Assembly: GCA_910587005.1 (NCBI GenBank)
Contig: CAJULB010000004.1
Coordinates: 233,078-297,077, forward strand
Origin: an uncultured Christensenellaceae bacterium
GTDB lineage: Bacteria > Bacillota > Clostridia > Christensenellales > Borkfalkiaceae
Direction of reading: 5' to 3'
Length of the DNA stretch: 64,000 nt
Positions 7,984-15,761 of the stretch are shown piece after piece (positions within the stretch are counted from its first letter, which is position 1; every line of letters begins with the position of its first letter). The position numbers were made by a program, and so were the translations under genes. The notes below the pieces were generated by a model that was not told the origin of the DNA, did not search any database, and saw only the letters and a list, made by a program, of their open reading frames with translations.

Positions 7984-9525
7984 TCAGCCCTCCGTACCGC
8001 GAAGCGACGGGTTAAACGCGTCGCGCAAGCCGTTTCCGAATAAGTTGAAGCTGAGCATAAGCAACGCTAAAAATATCGAAGGGAACAGCGCGATGTGCGG
8101 CGAGGTTTCCATAAGCGCCTGACCGCCAGCAATAAGCGTGCCGACGCTTGTTATATTGCCTGACGAAAGATTTATAATGCCCAGATAGCTTAAATTCGTT
8201 TCCGAATAAATCATAGACGGTATAACCAGCGCGCTGCCCGTTACAAGCGTGCCCAGAGCGTTGGGGAAAATGTGCTTGAACATAAGCCGTGCATCGCTTG
8301 CGCCCAAAGTCCTTGCCGCCAAAACGTATTCGCGGTTTTTAAAGCGGTAAAACTGCATTCGCGTAGAACCTGCCATACCTATCCAGCCTGTTAAGAAAAA
8401 TGCTAAAAACAGCACTAAAATCTGGCTTGAAGCGCCCATATGCAGTTTTAAAAGCGTGATTATTATCATCATAGGCACGGCTGAAAGAATATCCGAAACT
8501 CTTTCCATAACAAGGTCTATTTTTCCGCCGTAATAGCCTTCTACCGCGCCGTAAATTGCGCCGACTGCCATATTGACTATTGCAACCGCTATTGCGAATA
8601 TAAACGAAAACCTTGCGCCCGAGGCAAGACAGGTTAAAATATCCTGTCCGTCGCCCGTGGTTCCGAACAAGAACAAGGGTTTTTTAATACCGTCATTTCT
8701 GTGATTGTAAACATAGTATTCGTAATAGTTTATTCTGCACTGCACGCCCGTAGGCACAGGCCTTGCATATGCGTAGAAGTAAGTTTCGCCGTCCTTTTCA
8801 AAGCCGTTTTCGCCCTCTATTCTTAAAGAATTGTAAGGATAGCTGTCATCCTCGCCCGCTTTATACGTCCAGTAGACGGGGATAACGTTGTCGTTTTCAT
8901 CGTAGACTATGCGCGTCCTTGTAGTGCCTTCGGTCTTGAAGTAGTAGTTTGCGTCCTCCGCGTCCTGACTTGCCTTAGGTCTGTCGGCAACCCTTACGGT
9001 GGGGTAAATAACCTGTATGCCCGTTTCGTCCTGATAGGCGGTTAAACGCGCGTATTCTTCCATTGTGAAATTTCTGTAAATACAGCCTGCGGAATAATAG
9101 CTGTCCTCGCGGAATTTGTACATTCCGCTGTCCAACAGCTCGTACTTCTGATTTTTTACGGCGTTGTGTCCCGTTTCCTCGCCCATGGCGTAGAGGTATT
9201 TGAACCTTGCTTTGCCCGCTTCCTTAACACTGCAACCGTCCCAGAAATTCGTATTAGCAAAAAGGGTTGATTTGGGAAGGGTTTCGCGGAAATAAGTATC
9301 CTTATACGAAACGCTGTACGGCGTGCAGAAGGGCGCGATTATGGCGAAGAGAATAAGCGCTAAAATTATCACCGCGCCTACTACCGAGCCTTTGTTTTTG
9401 CAGAAGCGGTTGAAGGCGTCCCTGAAATAGCCTATGGGCTTGGTTTTAGGCTTTGCATCGTGAAAGGTATCGTTTTTTGAAGTGAACTGAAATTTTTCTT
9501 TGGGGATAGATTTAACTTGTTCCAT
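7984..9525 (-). CDS. oppC: Oligopeptide ABC transporter permease OppC with a large extracytoplasmic domain
   Basis: 513 residues against about 300 for typical OppC. The N-terminal cytosolic part and first membrane helix (about 47-66) are followed by an insertion of about 200 residues (about 72-284), polar and rich in Tyr and Asp, which by topology would face outside. The conserved permease core then resumes (FGTTGDGQDILTCLASGARFS, 287-308), with further helices and the EAA-type loop RTLGASDARLMFKHIFPNALG. It directly follows oppB. The extra domain may dock with the oversized substrate-binding lipoprotein or shape substrate choice; that is inference. Confidence 0.9.
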   Translation of the reverse strand: MEQVKSIPKEKFQFTSKNDTFHDAKPKTKPIGYFRDAFNRFCKNKGSVVGAVIILALILFAIIAPFCTPYSVSYKDTYFRETLPKSTLFANTNFWDGCSVKEAGKARFKYLYAMGEETGHNAVKNQKYELLDSGMYKFREDSYYSAGCIYRNFTMEEYARLTAYQDETGIQVIYPTVRVADRPKASQDAEDANYYFKTEGTTRTRIVYDENDNVIPVYWTYKAGEDDSYPYNSLRIEGENGFEKDGETYFYAYARPVPTGVQCRINYYEYYVYNHRNDGIKKPLFLFGTTGDGQDILTCLASGARFSFIFAIAVAIVNMAVGAIYGAVEGYYGGKIDLVMERVSDILSAVPMMIIITLLKLHMGASSQILVLFLAFFLTGWIGMAGSTRMQFYRFKNREYVLAARTLGASDARLMFKHIFPNALGTLVTGSALVIPSMIYSETNLSYLGIINLSSGNITSVGTLIAGGQALMETSPHIALFPSIFLALLMLSFNLFGNGLRDAFNPSLRGTEG

Positions 9526-9527
9526 AA

Positions 9528-10538
9528 TTATTTAGCCCCCATTCTTATTCTGGGGTCGATAAAGCCGTAGCTTATATCAACCACTATGCCCGCCGCAAGT
9601 CCGACAAGGCAGTAAAAACCCGATAACAGCATAAAAAAGTCGTAGTCCTGAGCGTTTATCGACTGGATATAAAGTCCGCCTACGCCGGGGATAGAGAACA
9701 TACTTTCAATTATAAGCGAGCCTGAAAGCACGCTGATAAATTCGGAAAGTATAGACGGGAAAATTACGACCATTGCGTTCCTTAAAGCGTGGCGGAAGGT
9801 CGCCTGACCGCGCGTTAAGCCCTTTGTTCTTGCCAGCAACATAAACTCGCCCGTTAAAACCTCGGTAAGCTCGGCGCGGGTGAACCTTGTGTAGCCCGCA
9901 ATCGAACCGAGGCAGAGCGACAGCACCGCAGGAAGCATAGAACGGAACATTTCCCATGAAAAATAGTCGTAGCCCGACAGCATGGTCAGCGGGAACCAGT
10001 CCAGCTTATAGCAGAATACATACTGTATTACAAGTCCCAGAACTATTGAAGGCAGTGAAATAAGCAGAATGACTACCGTGGAAATAATCTGGTCCTGCCA
10101 TTTGTTCTTTTTAAGCGCCGCAAAAATTCCCAGACCTATGCCTATGGGCACGCCTATAAGCGAGGAATAAATGTTGATTAATATTGTCGGCGGAAGTTTT
10201 TCCAAAAATATGTCCCATACGGGCTGATTGCGGTAGTCCGCCATGGTTACGCCTATGCCGAAATCGCCGTACACGAAAATTCTTTTAAGATATATGAAAA
10301 GCTGGGTAAGGATTGGAACGCGTTCGTAACCCGTAACCAGACCGTTGGCGTCGTATTGAATATTTTGTATATAGCCCCTTGCCTCAAGCTGGGCGTAGAC
10401 AATTCTGGCGTCCTCGCCTGCCTGCACCGTAACAACTATCGGCAAAAGCTTGATAAGCACAAAGCATATAAGCATAATTACGCTGAAAGACAAAAGCATA
10501 AGCCCCAGTCTTTTCATAACGTATTTAAACATATACAT
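9528..10538 (-). CDS. oppB: Oligopeptide ABC transporter permease OppB
   Basis: 336 residues, near normal for OppB. One N-terminal helix is followed by an extracytoplasmic loop of about 75 residues, then five helices and the EAA loop (ARTKGLTRGQATFRHALRNAM). The C-terminus (GLAAGIVVDISYGFIDPRIRMG) is typical of the family. It is separated from oppA by 90 nt that hold a hairpin, and adjoins oppC. ATG 10538 has GGGAGG upstream. Confidence 0.92.
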   Translation of the reverse strand: MYMFKYVMKRLGLMLLSFSVIMLICFVLIKLLPIVVTVQAGEDARIVYAQLEARGYIQNIQYDANGLVTGYERVPILTQLFIYLKRIFVYGDFGIGVTMADYRNQPVWDIFLEKLPPTILINIYSSLIGVPIGIGLGIFAALKKNKWQDQIISTVVILLISLPSIVLGLVIQYVFCYKLDWFPLTMLSGYDYFSWEMFRSMLPAVLSLCLGSIAGYTRFTRAELTEVLTGEFMLLARTKGLTRGQATFRHALRNAMVVIFPSILSEFISVLSGSLIIESMFSIPGVGGLYIQSINAQDYDFFMLLSGFYCLVGLAAGIVVDISYGFIDPRIRMGAK

Positions 10539-10573
10539 TACCTGCTTTACCTCCCTTTGTTTATGTTAAAAAC

Positions 10574-10609
10574 AAGCGGAGGCGGAAAACAATTCCGTCC
10601 CCGCCGCTT
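10574..10609 (-). terminator. Intercistronic hairpin between oppA and oppB
   Basis: Arms AAGCGGNGGCGGAA and the matching TTCCG...CCGCTT pair with small bulges; on the minus strand the hairpin is followed by GTTTTTAAC. It probably stabilises the oppA message and attenuates read-through, giving more binding protein than channel. Confidence 0.6.
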
Positions 10610-10628
10610 TAACTGTATTATTTATTGT

Positions 10629-13130
10629 TTAATCTGCCGATTTTTTATACTCGGCTTCAAGATTGTGTCTTGAAGAATAACTCTTCCACTCTTTATCGGT
10701 ATAGTTGACGCGTACATACCGCATACCGCCGTAACCCATAAAGTAGTTGTAGTCTTCCGCGAGGTAAGAGAACTGCATGCCCAGCATAGTTGCGGAATAC
10801 TGATAGTTTGTGGGAATACTGTAATACTTGGTTATAACAAGTTCTTCAATCATTGCCATAAGCTGAAGTCTTGCTTCCTCGGGAATTGCGCCCGAGCCCC
10901 AGTTATTCTGGTAGCGGTCTTTGCTTTCAGCAAGTCCTTCAAGGCAGCGAGCAAGGTTCATTATAGGCATTGTAAAGGTCTTTCCCGCGTCCGCATAATC
11001 GCCGGCAGGCATAGTGAACGTGATTGTTTCGGTTTCGGTATCCCACCAGCTGGAATAAGTCCATTCGGGGTCAACGTACAGGCTGATAAAGTTTGCGGGG
11101 TTAAGCGGGTTGCCGCCGAAGCCCGTGCCCGACGCGATTTCGTATGCGCCTGCGCGGAAGTCGTCCGCCCACTTATTGCCCGTGGAAGAATCGAACGTGA
11201 TTGTGATTTTACCCTCTAACGGGGTGTCGGCAACCAAATTATTGAATACCTTTACTATATAATCGTAGTCGCGCCTTGTGTTGGGGTTATCAACCGAAGT
11301 GCCGTAAACAAACTGAATGTTTTTGCTTGCGTCATAGCCGTAGTATTCTGCGTTAGCAACAAGCTTGTTATAAGCTTCGTTTACAAGCTCCTTAGCCAAA
11401 GTCGGGTTGTAGCCGTTGAGCGCCTCGTAAGCGGCGTCCATAGTAGGATACTCGTGGGTGCCGTCGGACCATTTATCGCCGTCGAGCTTGGTGAAGCCGT
11501 AAGCGCGGAGAAGCGCCTGTTTTGCGTAAACGGTGTCGCGGTAAACGCCGCCGTTATCTATATCGTAATAGTACATAGAGTTGACTATACCGTATGCGGG
11601 CTGCATTGCGGTGGTTGTTTCCGCGTTGTAATCCGCACGGTCGATAGCAAGCGAAACGGCTTTTCTGAATTCGTCGATAGCAAGCAAGCCGTTGTTTCTT
11701 CCGCTCTTTTTAAGAACGTCGAGCCCTGCATAGAGGTTAAGCGAGAAGGTGCCCGTTCCGGGGGTGAAATAGGTGTACTTGGAATCTCTGAAATCGTCCT
11801 TGTGCGTTACGTCGATTGCTATTGTATCCAGCGTGCCGTTGAAAAAGCCCATCCACTGCGTGGTTGTTTCTTTAATAGCTTCGCAGGAGATTTTTTCTAC
11901 CTTGTACTGGTCTTTGTTGTCGTCAAGCTTGTAGCCGTACCAGTGTTCGTTCTTTGAAAGCGTGTAGGATTTGCCCGACTGGTATTCAGTCAGCTTGTAA
12001 GGACCCCAGCTTGCCGAGGTTGCAAGCGTGGTGTTGTAGTTGGTCCATTTTAACGTAGAACCTGCCTGCGGTTCCTTTTTGCAGCTTTCGTACAGGTCTT
12101 TCTTTACCAGCGGAAGGCTTGAAAGGTTGTAAGCCGCACGGTAGTTAAGACTTCCGTCCTTGTTAAGAGGATACAGCGGGTTTATAAGACACATAACGAA
12201 TTCATACTCGCCCGCCGCGTAGAAGCCTACGTCGCTGAACTTAATATCCGTATGGGTATTACGCACCTTTATACCGATGCAGTTTGCATTATCTGCGCCC
12301 ACTTCAAGGTCGCTTATATATGCCTCGTAAATTGCCTTAGCAGTAACTTCGGAACCGTCCGCGGGGTCAACGTAAACGGTTTCATCGGTTATTGCAACCC
12401 ACTGGGGACATTCCGCCGAACCGTCGGGAGTTGTTGCGCCCTCTAATGCAAAGAAGTTCCACATATCGAGGTAGAGCGTTTCGCCCGCGTCAATCGCCGC
12501 CTGATTGGAAGCGTAGCCCTGCGAGGCAACCGTTTCGTACGTTTCGGGCACATCTTTATTGAAATAGTAGCCCGCGTTTACAAGCGCGTTGGAGCCGTTG
12601 TAATAGGAGTTTGCGCGGAAGTTTTTGAAATCGGGGTTGAGCTGTTCCTGCATGGAATAGACGAAATCTTCCGCCTTGATGGGCGTACCGTCGTCCCATT
12701 TAAGGTCGTCGCGGAGGGTAAACTTCCACGCGTAACCGCCCGCATCCTTCTGGGCCTGCGTGTAGCCGAATTTTGCGTCTACGGAAGCGGTTACGTCTTC
12801 AAGCTTGGTTGCCGCCGAATATTTGACGGAATAACCGCCGCTTACGATTGCATCGGTGTTGACGGTGCCATCGGCGTTGAACTTGCCGCCCTTGTTCTCG
12901 TCAAACAAATAATCGAACTCGAAGAACCCTGAGTTGATGTAATCGATAATCTGCGTATCGTTATTGTCACGATAAGTCATCAGGTTCCAGTCAGAAGGCA
13001 TTGCTATAGTATAGCTGTTATAGGTAATTCCGTCCGCGGTTTTGCGGCAACCGGTTAAACTAGCCGCCACGGAAGAAGCCATAACCACGGTAGTTGCAAC
13101 CGCCGCAATTTTCTTCCATTTTTTTGCCAT
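10629..13130 (-). CDS. oppA: Peptide ABC transporter substrate-binding lipoprotein (OppA/DppA, SBP family 5)
   Basis: 833 residues from ATG 13130. An upstream in-frame TTG at 13145 overlaps the GGAGG ribosome binding site, which sits eight bases before ATG 13130, so the ATG is preferred. A lipoprotein signal peptide ends at AASLTGC. The family-5 fold is shown by KFTLRDDLKWDDGTPIKAED and AVSLAIDRADYN-type motifs. It is longer than usual OppA (about 550-600), with insertions between these motifs. It heads the operon oppA-B-C-D-F-DUF3899 and would deliver peptides to OppBC. Substrate could also be another SBP_5 ligand, but peptide is most likely given OppD/OppF. Confidence 0.9.
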   Translation of the reverse strand: MAKKWKKIAAVATTVVMASSVAASLTGCRKTADGITYNSYTIAMPSDWNLMTYRDNNDTQIIDYINSGFFEFDYLFDENKGGKFNADGTVNTDAIVSGGYSVKYSAATKLEDVTASVDAKFGYTQAQKDAGGYAWKFTLRDDLKWDDGTPIKAEDFVYSMQEQLNPDFKNFRANSYYNGSNALVNAGYYFNKDVPETYETVASQGYASNQAAIDAGETLYLDMWNFFALEGATTPDGSAECPQWVAITDETVYVDPADGSEVTAKAIYEAYISDLEVGADNANCIGIKVRNTHTDIKFSDVGFYAAGEYEFVMCLINPLYPLNKDGSLNYRAAYNLSSLPLVKKDLYESCKKEPQAGSTLKWTNYNTTLATSASWGPYKLTEYQSGKSYTLSKNEHWYGYKLDDNKDQYKVEKISCEAIKETTTQWMGFFNGTLDTIAIDVTHKDDFRDSKYTYFTPGTGTFSLNLYAGLDVLKKSGRNNGLLAIDEFRKAVSLAIDRADYNAETTTAMQPAYGIVNSMYYYDIDNGGVYRDTVYAKQALLRAYGFTKLDGDKWSDGTHEYPTMDAAYEALNGYNPTLAKELVNEAYNKLVANAEYYGYDASKNIQFVYGTSVDNPNTRRDYDYIVKVFNNLVADTPLEGKITITFDSSTGNKWADDFRAGAYEIASGTGFGGNPLNPANFISLYVDPEWTYSSWWDTETETITFTMPAGDYADAGKTFTMPIMNLARCLEGLAESKDRYQNNWGSGAIPEEARLQLMAMIEELVITKYYSIPTNYQYSATMLGMQFSYLAEDYNYFMGYGGMRYVRVNYTDKEWKSYSSRHNLEAEYKKSAD

Positions 13131-13216
13131 TTTTATAACCTCCAAAAAATTTATTTCCTGTCTTAGTTTGCCGCTTAAAATTTTATTAATACCCCGATGC
13201 CTTTAACAGTCTTTAC

Positions 13217-13290
13217 ATTTGCGTTAGTTAATAACGCAAATGAGGGTACCCTCATTTGCGTTAGTTAATAACGCAAATGAGGGTACCCTC
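13217..13290 (-). repeat. Two tandem 37-bp units of nested palindromes in the opp 5' leader
   Basis: Each unit (13217-13253 and 13254-13290) is identical and contains ATTTGCGTTA-gttaa-TAACGCAAAT (10-bp arms) followed by the perfect palindrome GAGGGTACCCTC. The unit junctions also form a 20-bp perfect palindrome (AAATGAGGGT/ACCCTCATTT). The repeat lies 56-129 nt downstream of the predicted transcription start, so it would be transcribed as stacked hairpins, or act as a DNA site for a dimeric regulator. Confidence 0.9.
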
Positions 13291-13352
13291 ATTTTGAATT
13301 TTTATTCGGCTTTTTTATGAAACCGCACCTTAATGCAATTTATTTAACATTT

Positions 13353-13381
13353 ATACTATCATTCTACGCGCTGTCTGTCAA
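13353..13381 (-). promoter_or_regulatory. Sigma-A promoter of the opp operon
   Basis: On the minus strand TTGACA (13376-13381), a 17-base spacer and TAGTAT (13353-13358). Start near 13346 gives a long leader of about 215 nt before oppA. Confidence 0.75.
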
Positions 13382-13562
13382 ATAAATTTATTAAAAAATT
13401 CAAAAATTTTTAAAAATTAATACATTTTTTATTCAAAAAGTTAAATAATTACAATTTTATAACATTTTTAACGCTTTCAAAATGAATAAATGTATTTTGA
13501 AGTAATAATTATGCAATTATTCTGCGCAGTATGCAGTACGGGCGCGGGCGCATAAAAAGCGC

Positions 13563-13595
13563 AAAAACCCCGCGCGCATACCTTTGCGTGCGGGG
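13563..13595 (-). terminator. Terminator of the KDPG aldolase gene
   Basis: CCCCGCGCGC (13568-13577) pairs with GCGTGCGGGG (13586-13595), one G-U pair; on the minus strand it is followed by five T (13563-13567). Confidence 0.85.
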
Positions 13596-13616
13596 TTAAT
13601 ACATTATTACTTATAA

Positions 13617-14231
13617 TTATTTAACAAGCTTTACTGCGGCTTTGGTTTTTTCCTCGATTTCGGCGGGCGTGCCCGTCATCATCCAGCTTCCGCCGCAGGC
13701 GATAATTTTATCGTATGCGAGGTATTCCAGAATATTATCTGCGGAAATACCGCCTGTGGGCATAATTTTAAGGTAAGGGAACGCCGCGCAGATTGCTTTG
13801 ATGGTTTTAAGTCCGCCGTAGTTGGAAGCGGGGAAGAATTTCAGCACGGTCAAACCCTTTGCTATCGCCGCCATAGCCTCGGTAGGGGTGACGATACCGG
13901 GGAGATAAAGCATATTGTGCTGTTTACAGCAGTCGGCAACCTCCTCGGAAAAGCCGGGGGAAACTATAAACTTCGAACCGGCTTTAATGGCTTTTTCGCA
14001 CTGCTCGCGGTTGATTACCGTGCCCGCGCCGACAAGCATATCGGGATAGGTTTTTACGGTAAGCGCTATTGCTTCCGCCGCGCAGGGCGTACGGAAGGTG
14101 ATTTCCGCGCAGGGCAGACCGCCGTTTATAAGCGCCTGCATTTTGGGCAGAGTTTCCTCTATGGAATTAAGCACCACTACGGGAACTATCTTCGTTTGTT
14201 TGATTTTTTCTATAAGTTGTTCTTGCGTCAT
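13617..14231 (-). CDS. eda: 2-dehydro-3-deoxy-phosphogluconate (KDPG) aldolase
   Basis: 204 residues from ATG 14231, chosen because GGAGG lies six to seven bases upstream; a longer frame upstream has no such site. The class I aldolase barrel is complete: PCAEITFRT with the catalytic Glu, VGAGTV, FIVSPGF, and LKFFPAS with the Schiff-base Lys, then MPTGGIS for phosphate binding. It splits KDPG into pyruvate and glyceraldehyde-3-phosphate, the last step of the uronate and Entner-Doudoroff routes. It is monocistronic and lies 27 kb from uxuA/uxuB; a link to that pathway is inferred from function only. It may also act on 4-hydroxy-2-oxoglutarate. Confidence 0.93.
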   Translation of the reverse strand: MTQEQLIEKIKQTKIVPVVVLNSIEETLPKMQALINGGLPCAEITFRTPCAAEAIALTVKTYPDMLVGAGTVINREQCEKAIKAGSKFIVSPGFSEEVADCCKQHNMLYLPGIVTPTEAMAAIAKGLTVLKFFPASNYGGLKTIKAICAAFPYLKIMPTGGISADNILEYLAYDKIIACGGSWMMTGTPAEIEEKTKAAVKLVK

Positions 14232-14308
14232 TTTTCTCCTCCGAAATTTTTTCAGCGGTGACATTATAGCATACTGAATTAATAAATGCAATACCGCATT
14301 TAATTTTT

Positions 14309-14348
14309 TTAAAGCAAAAGCGGAGGGCGATTTATAATCGCCATCCGC
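14309..14348 (-). terminator. Terminator of the GNAT gene
   Basis: GCGGAGGGCGAT (14320-14331) pairs with ATCGCCATCCGC (14337-14348), one mismatch; minus-strand sequence continues with TTTTGCTTT. Confidence 0.75.
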
Positions 14349-14378
14349 CGTATTCAGCGTTTAGTTTATTAATTAATA

Positions 14379-15521
14379 TTAAAACTTCCAGTCCTCTACC
14401 TTCATACCCCAGCAACGTCTGCGTTTTGCAAGCTCGGGATTAAAGCTTTTCCACAAATTCTGGATATATTTATTATCTTCGAGCATGGGACCTGTTTCAA
14501 GGTACTTAACGCCCAGCTTATTAAGTCCGACAAGGCAGTTGTGCAAAATCATTGCCACCGCGCCTTTGTTTTTATGCTCTTTTGCAATGCCTATGCTCAT
14601 CATATCGGCAACTTCGACGTGCTTCATAGCTTTTAAATAAGGAATAAAGCCGAACGGGAAAATATGCCCCCTGCCCTTTTGCATAACCTCGTTAATGGAA
14701 GGCATCATAAAGCCGTAGGCAACGACCTCGTCGTCCTTTACGACTACGGTTGCAAGCTCGGGAATAAGCACCTGGTAAATGGTGTCCATTTCGCGTTTTT
14801 TCTGCTTTTCGTTAATGGGCGTAACGCCGTAAAGGTGCGCGTACGCTTCATCAAGCACGCCGAGGCACTTCATTATCCACTCGCTGAGCTTCTTTTTGTC
14901 GTGCTTCAACAGATAAGCTACGTCCAGAACCTCGAAGTCGTATTTTTCCATTATTTCGTCGTTGAGCTTTTCAAGGCGCTCGTCCTTTTCGGGAACGGCA
15001 AGCCTTAAACAGTGCCAGTCAACGACCTTATATGCGCCGAGCTTTTCCATATGCTCGACGTAATACGGATAGTTGTAAATCTCTATATAAGTACTGTCGC
15101 GGTCGAAACCGTCTATAAGCATACCCTCCTCGTTGAGGTCGGAAAAGCTCATAGGGCCGATAACCTCTTCCATTCCGACTTCGCGCGCCCATTTGAAAAC
15201 TTCGTTGAAAAGCGCTTTTGTTACTTCGAAGTCGTCTATAACGTCGAAGCGGGTGAAGCGCATCTGTTTTTTGCCGAACTTTTCGTTGGCGCCGCGGTGC
15301 CAGATTGCCGCGATTCTGCCCGCGATTTTACCGTCCTTATAGGCAAGAAACATTTTGCAGTCGGCAAAGCGGAAAGCGTCGTTGGTTTCGGGGTCGAACT
15401 CCGCAAACTCGTCCATATACAGGTTGGGACAGGCGTAGGGGTTGCCCTTATACAAATCTATAAGAAATTTGAAAAACTTCTTTTTATCGCGTTTGGAAGA
15501 AATTTGTTTTACTTCAATCAT
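14379..15521 (-). CDS. GNAT-superfamily acetyltransferase-like protein
   Basis: About 380 residues. The first ATG is at 15521; a TTG nine bases earlier is also open, and neither has a clear ribosome binding site. The C-terminal half carries a GNAT-like fold: ATVVVKDDEVVAYGF, then DMMSIGIAKEHKNKGAVAMIL with a Q/RxxG/A-like acetyl-CoA loop, and GVKYLETGPMLEDN. The N-terminal half resembles a second divergent GNAT module (KMFLAYKDGKIAGRIAAI). Proteins of this size and pattern occur in many anaerobes without a known substrate. It is a single-gene unit between terminators. No neighbour hints at its target. Confidence 0.7.
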   Translation of the reverse strand: MIEVKQISSKRDKKKFFKFLIDLYKGNPYACPNLYMDEFAEFDPETNDAFRFADCKMFLAYKDGKIAGRIAAIWHRGANEKFGKKQMRFTRFDVIDDFEVTKALFNEVFKWAREVGMEEVIGPMSFSDLNEEGMLIDGFDRDSTYIEIYNYPYYVEHMEKLGAYKVVDWHCLRLAVPEKDERLEKLNDEIMEKYDFEVLDVAYLLKHDKKKLSEWIMKCLGVLDEAYAHLYGVTPINEKQKKREMDTIYQVLIPELATVVVKDDEVVAYGFMMPSINEVMQKGRGHIFPFGFIPYLKAMKHVEVADMMSIGIAKEHKNKGAVAMILHNCLVGLNKLGVKYLETGPMLEDNKYIQNLWKSFNPELAKRRRCWGMKVEDWKF

Positions 15522-15707
15522 ATTTAACAAACTACGGTCTGCGGCGGTTTTTTACCGCGGATTGAGGCCGTAAATTTACTCCTTTTTTTCATATAACGTT
15601 TACGGAAAAACCGCTTTTGTTTTTATAATTTATTCCGTCCGCAAACGTACTCTTTTAATATTTTATCACAATTTGCCGATAATGTCAAACACAATAAACA
15701 CATAAAT

Positions 15708-15739
15708 ACGGCGCGGATAGCATGGGCTATCCGCGCCGT
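15708..15739 (-). terminator. Strong hairpin at the end of the low-complexity membrane protein gene
   Basis: A 14-bp perfect stem (15708-15721 with 15726-15739) and four-base loop, 23 bp after the stop codon. The minus-strand T tract is short (ATTTAT), so termination efficiency is uncertain. Confidence 0.75.
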
Positions 15740-15761
15740 GAACGGTTTATATAAATTATAA

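Larger units (their letters stand above)
13131..13616. other. Intergenic region: opp leader and promoter, AT-rich tract, eda terminator
   Basis: No gene is seen in this 486-bp gap. From left to right it holds the oppA ribosome binding site, the two-unit palindromic repeat (13217-13290), the minus-strand promoter (13353-13381), an A/T-rich tract (about 13382-13520) and the terminator of the aldolase gene (13563-13595). Confidence 0.7.

Noticed and set aside
13131..13145. Upstream TTG start for oppA (13145)
   Set aside because: The TTG overlaps the GGAGG ribosome binding site that fits ATG 13130.
13217..13290. CRISPR-like array because of tandem repeats with palindromes
   Set aside because: Only two units, no spacers between them, and no cas genes nearby.
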